The position numbers and the translations under genes were made by a program. From Cherax quadricarinatus (taxonomy: Eukaryota; Arthropoda; Malacostraca; Decapoda; Parastacidae), in contig NC_091298.1 of assembly GCF_038502225.1 (NCBI RefSeq), positions 37,941,233 to 38,005,232 of the forward strand: DNA of 64,000 nucleotides, written 5' to 3'. A model generated the notes under the pieces. The model ran no database searches. It saw nothing but the letters and a program-made list of their open reading frames with translations, and had not been told where the DNA came from. Below are positions 35,366 to 46,123 of the stretch, piece after piece (the first letter of the stretch is position 1; the number at the start of each line of letters is the position of its first letter).

Positions 35366-36230
35366 ATGTCACTGACTGAGGACTTGGAAAATGATAAAGC
35401 TACATTAGACGTGACCGAGCCTAGTGTTGCTCAGTTTTTCTCACCCTTTATCGCCTTACAGAAACATCGTCACAGAGTGCAGCAAACAGTATGATGCAAC
35501 ATCATACTAGTACTACATATACTACATCTGTGTGCAGTAATCCTACACCGTGTCTAGAATCTCTAGGAATAACTGGACTAGGTGCTCGTCCTAAAGAACG
35601 TCCAGACATATTTGTTAATTTCTCTGCTCCTCCTTTGCCTATTGGTCCTATCTCAGAGGATCAGTTTGGGAAGATGGAACGCCTAATCAAGTTGCAGACT
35701 GGAAAGAAAGAAGCTCAGAGAAAATTAAACGAATAATTCCGGAGACACTGTTTGTTTTGAAAGACAGCAGCATAATAGATCCGATCAGAAAGCCGCTTCA
35801 GTGGTTCCTAAGTTCTTTGAGAACCAGACACGTGCTATGAATTGGACACACCAACATTGGGCTGCTTTAACAGGCAGAGCTCAAACTTGTAGTTGCTTTG
35901 CCCCTTGACAAGTATATAAATTACGATACTGTCGAAGAAGCTATATTAGAGGCTTACAACTTATTACCTGCGAGTTATCAACGTAAATTTCGTACGTTGC
36001 AGCGAAGACAAGGTTAAACCTGTGTCAAATTCGCACGTAAGAAAGAGATTGCTTTCTAGAGGTAGTGCAGAGCCTCAAATCGCAATACTTTTGAGAGCCT
36101 CGTTCAACTGATACTGCACGAAGATTTCTACATCTGTATGTCTGTCGACATACAAGAATATCTGATATACCATACTGCATCAGATGTTCTAGAAACTTCA
36201 GCCTAACCAAGCAATTATGAGATATCTCAC
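35366..36230 (+). pseudogene. Gypsy-type gag with SCAN-like capsid region
   Basis: From the ATG at 35366 the frame reads MSLTEDLENDKATLDVTEPS and AQFFSPFIALQKH and stops at about 35491. Another frame (35491-35736) reads GARPKERPDIFVNFSAPPL and MERLIKLQTGKKEAQRK. Further on, 35920-36200 encodes YNLLPASYQRKF, RTLQRRQG, CVKFARKKEIAF and LVQLILHEDFYICMSVDIQE in alternating frames. This resembles the SCAN-like capsid C-terminal segment of some Gypsy gags. It would form the particle core. It is highly broken. Confidence 0.6.
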
Positions 36231-36269
36231 AAACTTCTGCGAACTAAAACTCAGAGGAATAAGGTAACA

Positions 36270-37286
36270 TGTGGAAATTTATTTGGTCCCTAAAGTTCCA
36301 CAGGACAGATCCAGCATGGCCGTACGGGACGGCTGAGCTGGATAGCCCTTATACCCCACCCTAACAATCAGCATTCTCTCTGGTCGGCGATGGATTCTTG
36401 GTAGGCATGTATTTAATTTATAGATTTATTCTTCAGGGAAGGAGTAGGTAGTTTTACTGTTAGTATATTAATATTAGTTTACTAAGGTATTTGTAGATAA
36501 TAATAATGTAGACCTAAGACCTTAACATAGGTAGTAATAGGCCGATAATGTAGGCAAACACTAGGTTAAGTTAGCTAGGGAGAACTGGCAGCCCTAGCTT
36601 GAATGAGGAGGCGCGGGTCTAAAAGACAATAGCGTCCCTCTTAAGACAGACACCAACTGGACAATACTTGCCGTGATCAGCAGACGGCGCCCCCACGTGT
36701 CTTCACATCTGAGACCTGGGGAAATCTGGTAGAGGCACCTCGATGTACCGTAGATGACCTCCTCCGTCAGGCCCATACAGTAAGACAAGACCACTATTTC
36801 TCGTGGAATTCTGGCCAGTGTCTGGAGAGTTTGTGAGTTGAGTTTTGACTGTGGACCCGGTTGAGCATACCCAGTAAGTACCAGTGTCTCAGAGCAGTCT
36901 GGAAGCTAGTGTCTGAGTCTGCATAGTTATACTAGGGGATACATACCCTCTTGGATATAGGAATTTCTGAGGTGCAGGCAGGACACTAATTACGATTGAA
37001 TATTGCAGGAATTAAGGCTCCCGGTTGCACGTGGTTTCTGAGGGGAAGTCCAAAGGGGGCTAAGGCTAAGCTTAGAGAAGTGAAGATCAGGATATATGCT
37101 GCAACACCAAGTAAGTTAGTCCTTTATACGTGCATGCAGGCGAGGTTTTCTTGTAACATCAATCATTTGTGAAAATCTGTCCTATAAGCCACTTGTGAGG
37201 CTGAGGTACCCACCTCAGAGCTCGGTGTCAACAGAGTTTGCTAGGGTAGGCGACTCACTTGGAGGCAGTCCACACAAATTTTCACA
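36270..37286 (+). mobile_element. Putative solo LTR or insertion with TG...CA ends
   Basis: A 1017-bp block without coding sequence interrupts the gag region. It begins TGTGGAAATTTATTTGG and ends ACACAAATTTTCACA. The terminal bases TG/CA and the imperfect inverted ends (TGTGGAAATTT versus AAATTTTCACA) fit an LTR. TAACA (36265-36269) precedes it and TTACA (37287-37291) follows it, a possible 5-bp target duplication with one mismatch. Confidence 0.4.
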
Positions 37287-37439
37287 TTACAAGAAAATGT
37301 CCTAAGAGTTGGCAGCTAAATCAACTGACAATTGTCGGCCTCATTCACCTATTGTAAATTCTCGTACATATACTTAGGAAACTCCTGATCCTAAATCTGT
37401 CTCTGTGGGATCACAAAAATCTTGTACTGAGAATAATAA

Positions 37440-37530
37440 AGTTAAATGTACATTTTGTAAGAATAAAAGGACACTGCAAGGAATATTGTTATGCTCTGGA
37501 AAGAGATATGAGAAATGATCGTGTGGCTGT
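37440..37530 (+). pseudogene. Gag nucleocapsid zinc knuckle remnant
   Basis: The frame at 37441 gives VKCTFCKN. After a one-base shift in an A-run, the next frame gives GHCKEYCYALERDMR. Together these supply the Cys-Cys-His-Cys ligands of a retroviral-type zinc knuckle that binds RNA. The shift breaks the motif. Confidence 0.6.
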
Positions 37531-37689
37531 CGCCGGCACACAAATCGTATCTTCCTATTCGGTGCGACAAGCGCACAAAGAACTTAGCAATATGCAAAAT
37601 TCTCCCGTTCAGGAGATGAATTAGGTCAAAAAGTATATCTGACTTTAAGATTCGTTCTGCAGTGAGTCGTTACTTTTCAAGTGGAAATG

Positions 37690-38290
37690 TGGGAATGAAT
37701 GAATTTAAACTAACTGAAGTAATTTCCTTTCCAGATACCGGCAGTTATCTCACTCTGCTGTGAGATGGTGTACTTCCTATAACCAATGATACTTACACCA
37801 ACATGCATGTCTTGCTATAGGCCTATGATGGGGTTGTGATAAAAGTTCCTCTTCATAAAGTATATATATAGAAACAGACAATTACACTTGGCTACACTTC
37901 AGTGGGCATTTCTAGTGGTGCATTTCCTATCAAATCAGTGGATTAGTTGATCGGAAATGACGTCCTTCAAGCTGGAATATATAAGGAACCACCTGTCATT
38001 GATGATGATAATTATGCCATCTAAGATTGTAAACACAAGCATATTTCATCTCAGTGCTATAACTAGAGCTATGTCAAAGATTCAGCAACCATCCTTGCCA
38101 CCAATAGACTTGGGTCTGAATATGTTTTTCAGCAATGCACTGCGCCCAGGATCATTAACACTAACTGCCCACGTTCATGAGCCTAATCCTAACTCCATTG
38201 ACATTAAAATTCTAACTCATGAAGATATGATAAAGGGTCAGTTTGTTGACCTGTTACTAGAAAGAGAGAGATATGGCAGTAAGCAAGATT
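37690..38290 (+). pseudogene. Gypsy-type aspartic protease and linker
   Basis: The frame around 37700 gives NEFKLTEVISFPDTGSYLTL. The catalytic DTG codons are at 37734-37742. Later frames give KVPLHKVYI, SVGISSGAFPIKSVD and LIGNDVLQAGIYKEPPVID, consistent with the flap and C-terminal part (an IGNDVL where many have ILGNDLL). The open frame 37957-38292 overlaps it in another phase and carries the linker SIDIKILTHEDMIKGQFVD. It processes the polyprotein in active elements; this copy has several stops. Confidence 0.55.
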
Positions 38291-38419
38291 GAAACTAAGC
38301 ATCTAGATAATTGTTAGTATTATAGTAACGGTGTAAGTATGGAAAAATTAGTGCATGCGAGTTATCAGCTGACCAAGTTTACAGCACAGTGAAACACCTC
38401 AGTCTTATCAATAACCTTT

Positions 38420-39465
38420 CAGGAACAAGCTATGGATTTTGCTCACAAGAGTCCCATGGGAAGACATTTGGGTGTCAAGAAGACACTAATTAAAGTTGTG
38501 AAACATTTCACTTGTCCTAAAATGAAGGAAACTGTCGCTGATCATGTACGACGTTATAACGTCTGTCAAGTGATGGGCAAGCCTGCTCACACACCTCCGC
38601 TTCCTCCTCATATTCATATCACCGTTGATAGTGAGCCATTCTCACGTGTTGGTCCTCTGCCTAGGACCAAACTAGGAAACCAATGCTTGTTTACCTTCAT
38701 GGACGCAGTGAATCGCTATCCTGAAGCTATTTCTATGAGAGAAATTAATGCACGGGCTATTGTGAGAGCATCAATGATTTTTTTCTCCCAGGTTGGATTG
38801 TCCCGAGAAATTCAGTCGGACCAACTTCACTAAGATGTTTCGTGAGACATTATTTCATCTAGGAATAAAGTCTGTATTTTCAATCAATTTTCACCCACAG
38901 TCACAAGGTGCTCTGGAAAGATTGCATCAGATTGAAGTCTATGACGAGAGCATACTGAGAACATTTTCTTATGTTCGCTATGAAGGAAAATAAACAAGAA
39001 AGCCTAGCGTATAGTCCCTTTGAATAGATATTCGGACACTAGATACGTGGTTCTCTCCCAGTATTCAGAGACGTGTGGATGGGAAAATTAAATCCATCAC
39101 TGAGCACATTTCCTTCGTTAATGCAGAAGTATTTGAAAGCTGCGAGATAGCCCAGTCTAAAATGAAGCAACAGTATAACAGGCATACTGTCTCTCGTTCT
39201 TTTAAATCAGGAGATAAGGTGATAGCTCAAAATTTAGTACCAGGTCATGCTCTACAAGCCAGGTATGATGGTCCCTTGGAAGTAGTTTAAAAGCTAAATG
39301 ACGTAAATTATTTAATACGTACTCCTGGAAAGAGGAAGTCAAGTCATGTGTACCACGTCAACCAGCTCAAGGCATACTTCGCTAATCCCCTAGCAACTGC
39401 ATCTGTACTTCCTAGGATAAAAGAAAAACACGCCAGCCCTTTCAGACCCTCAGAGAACATTTGAA
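38420..39465 (+). pseudogene. Gypsy-type integrase
   Basis: The frame 38432-38833 begins with the zinc-binding region AHKSPMGRHLGVKKTLIKV and HVRRYNVCQVMGKP; the first Cys of the expected C-x2-C pair is Tyr. The core shows VGPLPRTKLGNQCLFTFMDA, but the first catalytic Asp expected just before GPLPRT is missing. After a frameshift at about 38825, NFTKMFRETLFHLGIKSVF, HPQSQGALERLHQ (catalytic Glu) and, near 39260-39380, YDGPLEVV and SHVYHVNQLKAYF (C-terminal GPY/F-like module) follow. It joins element DNA to the genome in active copies; this one is dead. Confidence 0.75.
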
Positions 39466-39699
39466 AGCACCCGCTCGACCTTACGGAAAGAAAACAGAAA
39501 AAAATACGTTATAACAATATATGATAAACAGTCTATTACAAAAGCAAAAACTTAAAAATAATAAATTATTAAATATGAACTCGCCCTAACTGAATCAAAT
39601 GATGGAAAAAATTAAATACATAAATAAATCAAATGAAGCAAGCCTAATATGTGCAGAAGGATGGGTTTCTGAATCTGCCGCTGGTATGGCAAGGCACAC
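39466..39699. other. Stretch without recognised gene
   Basis: AT-rich DNA after the integrase remnant. No 3' LTR was recognised. Family A LINE homology begins at about 39700. Confidence 0.5.
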
Positions 39700-41583
39700 A
39701 CTAATGGGTGTAGAGAAGTCAAAACCAAGTGTGCTAAAGAATGGATGAAGGCAAAGGACCCAGGAGAATAAGAAGAGCAGTCTAAGAGCCAAAAATGAAT
39801 ATGCTCAGGTAAGAAGGGAAGCCCAACAACAATATGAAAATGACATAGCAGCAAAAGCAAAGTCCGACCCAAAGCTATTGTACAGTCACATCAGGAGGAA
39901 AACAACAGTCACGGACCAGGTAATCAGGCTGAGGAAGGAAAGAGGGGAGATCACAAGAAATGAGCAAGATGTAAGGGGATCAAGAGGAGATTCAGAAAAG
40001 TATTCACAGAGGAGACAGAAAGGACTCCTGAAAGACAGAGTGAAGGGGTACACCATCAAGTGCTGGTCACAATATATATAACCGAGCAGGAGGTAAAGAG
40101 GCTGCTAAGCAAACTAGATACCTCAAAGGTGATGGAGCTAGACAACATCTGAGAGAGGGAGCAGAGGTGCTCTGTGTATCACTAACAACAATCTTCAACA
40201 CATCTATTCAAAAAGGGCGACTACTGGAGGTATGTAAGACAGCAAACGTAGTCCCAGTTTTTAAAAAAAGGAGACAGACATTAAACTTCAGACCAGTAAC
40301 ACTGACATCAATAGTATGCAAAGTCATGGAGAAGATTATCAGGAGAAGAGGCGTGGAGCACCTTGAAAGGAATGAGCTTATCAGTGACAGCCATAACGGA
40401 TTCAGGGAAGAAAAATCGTGTGTCACGAACCTACTGAGTTCTATGACAAGGTGACAGAAGTATTTAAAGAAAGAGAGGGAGATTGCGTTTTATTGGAGTG
40501 AAGAGATTAGCGCAAAAGCTGGAGGACAAGGCATGCATAACAAGGAAGGCCCTGACGGGAAGGCATCAGCGAGTCATGGTAAGTGACGACGTGTCAGAGT
40601 GGGCTTCTGTGACGAGCGGGGTTCCACAGGGATTAGTCCAAGGACTGGTAATAATTCTGGTATATGTGAATGACATGTCAAAATAGATTCAGAAGAGTTC
40701 CTGTTTGCAGACGATGTGAAGTTAATGAGGAGAATTCAATCGGTGGAGGACCAGGCAGGGCTAAAAAGGGATTTGGACACGCTGTAGGCCTGGTCCAGAA
40801 ACTGGCTCCTGGAATTCAGCCCCAGCAAGCGCAAAGTCATGAAGATTGGGGAAGGGCAAAGAAGACAGCAGACAGAGTACAGTCTAGGGGCCAAAGACTA
40901 CAAATCTTACTCAAGGAAAAGGATCTTGGGGTGAGTATAATACTGAGCACATCCCATGAGGTGCACCTTAACCAAATAACTGCTGCAGTATATGGGCGCC
41001 TCGCAAGCCTAGCATCGGCATTCCGACATTTCATTAAGGAATCTTTCAGAACTCTGTACACCGTGTACGTCAAGCCCATGCTTTAGTACGCAGCACCAAT
41101 TTGGAACCCACACCTGGTCAAGCACGTCAGGAAATTAGAGAAAGTGCAAAGGTTTACAGCATAACTAGTCCCGGAGGTAAGGGGCATGGTCTACGAGGAG
41201 AGGTTAAGGGAAATCGACCTGACGACACTGGAGGACAGGAGAGATAGGGGGATATGATAGCGACATATAAAATACTGAGAGGAATCGACAGGGTGGACAG
41301 AGACAGGATGTTCCAGAGATGGGACACAGCAACAAGGGGTCACAGATGGAAGTTGAAGACTCAGATGAATCACAGGGATGTTAGGAAGTACTTTTTCAAT
41401 CATAGAGTTGTCAGGAAATGGAAGAGTCTGGAAAGTGATGTAGTAGAGGCAGGATCTATTCATAGCTTTAAGAAGAGGTATGATAAAGCCCATGGAGCAG
41501 GGAGAGTGAACCTAGTAGCCGTTAGTGAAGAGGCGGGGCCAGGGACTGTGACTCTACCCCTGCAACTACAATTAGGTGAGTAC
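39700..41583 (+). mobile_element. Family A LINE, plus-strand copy P1
   Basis: It covers the connector, RT and 3' end, finishing with CAATTAGGTGAGTACACACAC beside a very short CA tract. It is older than the other plus-strand copies, with many stops. Confidence 0.85.
39780..41510 (+). pseudogene. Family A ORF2 RT remnant of P1
   Basis: Pieces in order are YSHIRRKTTVTDQVIRLRKE (39878 onward), LCVSLTTIFNTSIQKGRLLE, RPVTLTSIVCKVMEKIIRR, NGFREEKSCVTNLL, TSGVPQGLVQGLVIILVY, a frame-shifted FADD region near 40705, LLKEKDLGVSII and the C-terminal block from 41254, ATYKILRGIDRVDRDRMFQR to AHGAGRVN. Frameshifts occur near 40440, 40670 and 41085. A deletion near 40455-40500 removes most of the YLDF/FLDC block. 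Inactive. Confidence 0.75.
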
Positions 41584-41599
41584 ACACACGAACACACTT

Positions 41600-42425
41600 C
41601 GAAGAGACCAGACCTTACCAACGTCATCCTGCGGAAAGAGGACTGTGACTGTTTTGTATTGTTGGGAGCAGAACGTTTTATTTGAGCGTTATCCCCATAA
41701 ATGGAAGGAAGTTTTTAAAGCTGTACATTTTGTGAGCTAAGAATAACGTATTAAATATTAAGGAAACAAACTATAGCAGAATAGTATAGTGTAACTAGCA
41801 CATAATATTCTGAATGTGTCAACGAAAGCTTAGAGAAAGAATGAAGGGAATGGGCTGGAAAAATATACATCTATGATTAAAGCTAGTTTTGCGAAATTCA
41901 TTAGAAAAAATTCAGAAAGTTAACAACAGGTGATATTAGTTAAATAATTCACTGCTAGAGCAAATATTAATCAAGTAATTAAAAAGAAGATGAAAAAACT
42001 GTAAATTATTGAAGGATACAGCTGATAAAGATAAACCGGTTATTGCTTTTGGTTTTGTTAAAAAGGGAATAAGTCACAAATAGAATAAATCAAAGAGGAA
42101 GAACAACAAATAACGGAAGTAACAAAATGACGTACGCATTTTAGCTTAGGTGGATTGGAAAATATGATAAAGACAAGCATAGGCCACCAAGTAAAGAAGA
42201 TTTATTAAAATGTTTAGGGCATCAAGAAATTGGAGGGTTATAAGTATACAAATATTTGACAAGATCTATCAAAGGATGATAGAGTGAAAATCAAAGATTT
42301 CATTAACACTGCTAAGAGGTTGAATAAGGTTTTGTATTGCCATGTTGCAGTGTAACAAGGCCGTACAAAGCCATCAAATGGTTTTGAAAGAATCTCCCAC
42401 AAGATAGAAGAAAATCATGTTGAAA
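41600..42425. other. Stretch without recognised gene
   Basis: AT-rich DNA; possibly the ORF1 region of the LINE whose endonuclease remnant follows, but no conserved block was recognised. Confidence 0.4.
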
Positions 42426-42429
42426 CGAA

Positions 42430-42750
42430 TGGTAACAAGGAAAACAGTGAGATTAATATATATGTGGAAATTTTATACTCTAATATAGATGGGGATATCT
42501 CAGAAAGATTAGAAACTAGGAATGTTATAAAAGAAAAGGAAATTAACATAGTTTGACAGAAATTGTTCAATTGGAGAAGAGAAGGATTGACAATATTAGT
42601 AGAAGACTTTCTTCAAGTTATGGAAATTGAAATCCATAATAATGAAAATGTTGAAATTTTAGGGATACGAGTACAAAATAAAGACGAGAAACTTTAAGCA
42701 GTAAATGTAAATATCCCAGCATTCAATAATACTTGGGATTCATGAAGAAG
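42430..42750 (+). pseudogene. Endonuclease remnant of a third CR1/L2-like LINE (family C)
   Basis: A nearly continuous plus frame reads YVEIFYSNIDGDISERLE, REGLTILVEDFLQVMEIEIH and NNENVEILGIRVQNKDEKL. This matches the N-terminal layout of LINE apurinic-like endonucleases (YTNIDG, GGGVAILV, VEILGIRV). Two stops and a deletion of the TETK region are present. Codon content is far more AT-rich than in family A. Confidence 0.45.
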
Positions 42751-42868
42751 ATAGACTAGGCGACAAACTATTCAAAGTATCAGGTAGAAAATGGGGCCAC
42801 CGGAAGATCATAAATGAAATTGTATGAAAATTACAAATACCTTTCAAATATATGGATGGTGCAAAATA

Positions 42869-43100
42869 CAGGACTCTGGTGGCCTGGTGGCTACAGCTAT
42901 CGCTTCACAGGGCGAGTGTCTGGGTTCGATTCCCAGTCAGGATAAAAACATTTGGCGTGTTTCTTTACAACTGATGTCTATGTTTATCCATCAGTCAATG
43001 AGTACCTGGGTGTTAGTCGACTGGTGTGCGTCGCTTTCTATATGTCATTGATGTCAGCTGGGCTTGTATACCTTGTACATGTACTTGTAGAAATAAAGAT
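42869..43100 (+). mobile_element. tRNA-headed SINE
   Basis: The head 42869-42943 is tRNA-like, with an A-box-like TGGCCTGGTGGCTACAGC and a perfect B-box GGTTCGATTCC at 42923-42933 inside a T-arm (CTGGGTTCGATTCCCAG). The body contains GTCGACTGGTGTGCGTCGC, shared with the element at 31980-32161. It ends with GTAGAAATAAAGATATTA. It lies inside family C LINE remnants. Confidence 0.65.
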
Positions 43101-43265
43101 ATTATGAGGCCAAAACTTGAATATGCAGCTATTGTGCGGCGCACATTTGATAAAAAGACATTAACAAGTCAGAAACTGTTCAAAGAAAAGTTACAAAATG
43201 GATGCCAGAGTAGAGCAGTGAGAACTGTGATGAAAGTTGGACGACATTATTACATGATAGAAGGA
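43096..43265 (+). pseudogene. RT C-terminal fragment of family C LINE
   Basis: The frame reads MRPKLEYAAIVRRTFDKKTL, then in shifted phase LTSQKLFKEKLQNGCQ. This corresponds to the RPKLEYAA-VW-P and E-VQ-K-TKW-P block near the RT C-terminus of CR1/L2-type LINEs. The preceding RT is absent; a SINE and a deletion separate it from the endonuclease remnant. Confidence 0.4.
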
Positions 43266-43282
43266 AAACGGACAAAAAAAAA

Positions 43283-43482
43283 GATAACAAGGGGTAACAA
43301 GAGATAACAAGGGATAACTAGAGACATCAAGGGATAACAAGAGATAACGAGGATAAAAAGAGATCACGAGAGATAACAAGAGATAACAAGGGATAAGAGA
43401 TAACAAGGGCTAACAAGAGATAACATGTATAAAAAGTGATAGAAAGGGATAACAAGAGATAGCAACGGATAACAAGAGGCCA
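43283..43482 (+). repeat. 10-bp minisatellite (GATAACAAGR)
   Basis: Roughly twenty irregular units of GATAACAAGA or GATAACAAGG occur, with some 5- to 8-bp deletions (GGATAAAAAG, GATAAGAGATAAC). It lies within family C LINE C-terminal sequence. Confidence 0.85.
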
Positions 43483-43504
43483 TCATTGCAAAACGAAAAA
43501 AAAT

Positions 43505-43620
43505 TAAATGGAAAGGATAGAGAATTTTTCTTCTCAAACAGAGTGGTTGACCAATGGATTTTTTTTAAATTATGCGACGAGAAGAGTATTGAAGACGAGA
43601 CACAACAAGCATAACTCTTT
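43505..43620 (+). pseudogene. Extreme C-terminal LINE fragment
   Basis: Phase-shifted frames give EFFSSNRVV and DQW, recalling the FFSNRVVDQWN motif near the end of CR1/L2-type ORF2 proteins (compare KYFFSHRVVRKWN in family A). It probably continues the family C remnant across the 10-bp minisatellite. Confidence 0.35.
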
Positions 43621-43695
43621 GTATGGAATTACGAATAAGCCCACAGACACACACACAGACACACAGACACACACACAGACACACAGACACAAACA

Positions 43696-44329
43696 CATCA
43701 ACCAAATAACTGCTGCAGCATATGGGCGCCTAGCAAACCTCAGAACAGCATTCCGACATCTTAATAAGGAATCATTCAGGACCCTGTACACCGTGTACGT
43801 TAGGCCCATATTGGAGTATGCGGCACCAGTTTGGAACCCACACCTAGCCAAGCACGTGAAGAAACTAGAGAAAGTGCAAAGGTTTGCAACAAGACTAGTC
43901 CCAGAGCTAAGAGGTATGTCCTACGAGGAGAGGTTAAGGGAAATCAACCTGACGACACTGGAGGACAGGAGAGATAGGGGGGACAAGATAACGACATACA
44001 AAATACTGAGAGGAATTGACAAGGTGGACAAAGACAGGATGTTCCAGAGATTGGACACAGTAACAAGGGGACACAGTTGGAAGCTGAAGACACAGATGAA
44101 TCACAGGGATGTTAGGAAGTATTTCTTCAGCCACAGAGTAGTCAGTAAGTGGAATAGTTTGGGAAGCGATATAATGGAGGCAGGATCCATACATAGCTTT
44201 AAGCAGAGGTATGATAAAGCTCACGACTCAGGGAGAGTGACCTAGTGGCGATCAGTGAAGAGGCGGGGCCAGGAGCTCGGACTCGACCCCCGCAACCTCA
44301 ACTAGGTGAGTACAACTAGATGAGTACAG
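43696..44329 (+). mobile_element. Family A LINE, plus-strand copy P2 (3' end)
   Basis: Its 5' break follows ACACAGACACAAACA and enters ORF2 at HINQITAAAYGRLANLR. The open frame reaches the native end HDSGRVT at 44245. The 3' UTR and two tail units (AACTAGGTGAGTACAACTAG, ATGAGTACA) precede a (CA)n tract. It is nearly identical to copies D and G. Confidence 0.9.
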
Positions 44330-44340
44330 TGACACACTCA

Positions 44341-45609
<1,269 letters not shown>

Positions 45610-45620
45610 GTACACATACA

Positions 45621-45702
<82 letters not shown>

Positions 45703-45707
45703 AACAA

Positions 45708-45800
<93 letters not shown>
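45610..45800 (+). repeat. (CA)n microsatellite
   Basis: About 190 bp of CA repeat with AAACAAACATA interruptions. Confidence 0.95.
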
Positions 45801-45801
<1 letters not shown>

Positions 45802-46048
45802 TCGATCGAAGACCAGGCAGAATTACAAAGGGATCTGGACAGGCTGCAGACCTGGTCCAGCAATTGGCTCCTGGAGTTCAATCCCACCAAGTGCAAAGTC
45901 TTGAAGAATGGGGAAGGGCAAAGAAGACCGCAGACGGAGTACAGTCTACGGGGCAAGAGACTACAAACCTCACTCAAGTGAAGAGGTGGGGCCAGGAGCT
46001 TGGACTCGACCCCTGCAACCTCAACTAGATGAGTACAACTAGGTGAGT

Positions 46049-46050
<2 letters not shown>
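45801..46050 (+). mobile_element. Family A LINE, internally deleted copy P4
   Basis: Following (CA)n, it holds SIEDQAELQRDLDRLQ-type codons through LQTSL. At about 45979 it then jumps into the 3' UTR (GTGAAGAGGTGGGGCCAGGA). The whole C-terminal region is deleted. The tail has two units, then (CA)n. Confidence 0.85.
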
Positions 46051-46079
<29 letters not shown>

Positions 46080-46123
46080 CACACACACACACACTCACAC
46101 ACACACACATACACACACACACA
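46051..46123 (+). repeat. (CA)n microsatellite
   Basis: A CA repeat with GCACAC and TACAC interruptions between copies P4 and P5. Confidence 0.95.

Larger units (their letters stand above)
35366..39465 (+). mobile_element. Degenerate Gypsy-type LTR retrotransposon, RT/RNase H deleted
   Basis: The plus-strand order is gag (35366-36230), an inserted block (36270-37286), zinc knuckle (37440-37530), aspartic protease (about 37690-38290) and integrase (38420-39465). The 140 bp between protease and integrase cannot hold RT and RNase H, so those are deleted. Flanking LTRs were not identified. All frames are broken. Confidence 0.7.

Noticed and set aside
36594..36794. Small minus-strand open frame
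   Set aside because: It lies within the putative solo LTR and shows no domain.
42869..42943. Functional tRNA gene
   Set aside because: The T-arm and B box are perfect, but the body continues as a SINE with an AATAAAGATATTA tail and an acceptor stem is not evident.
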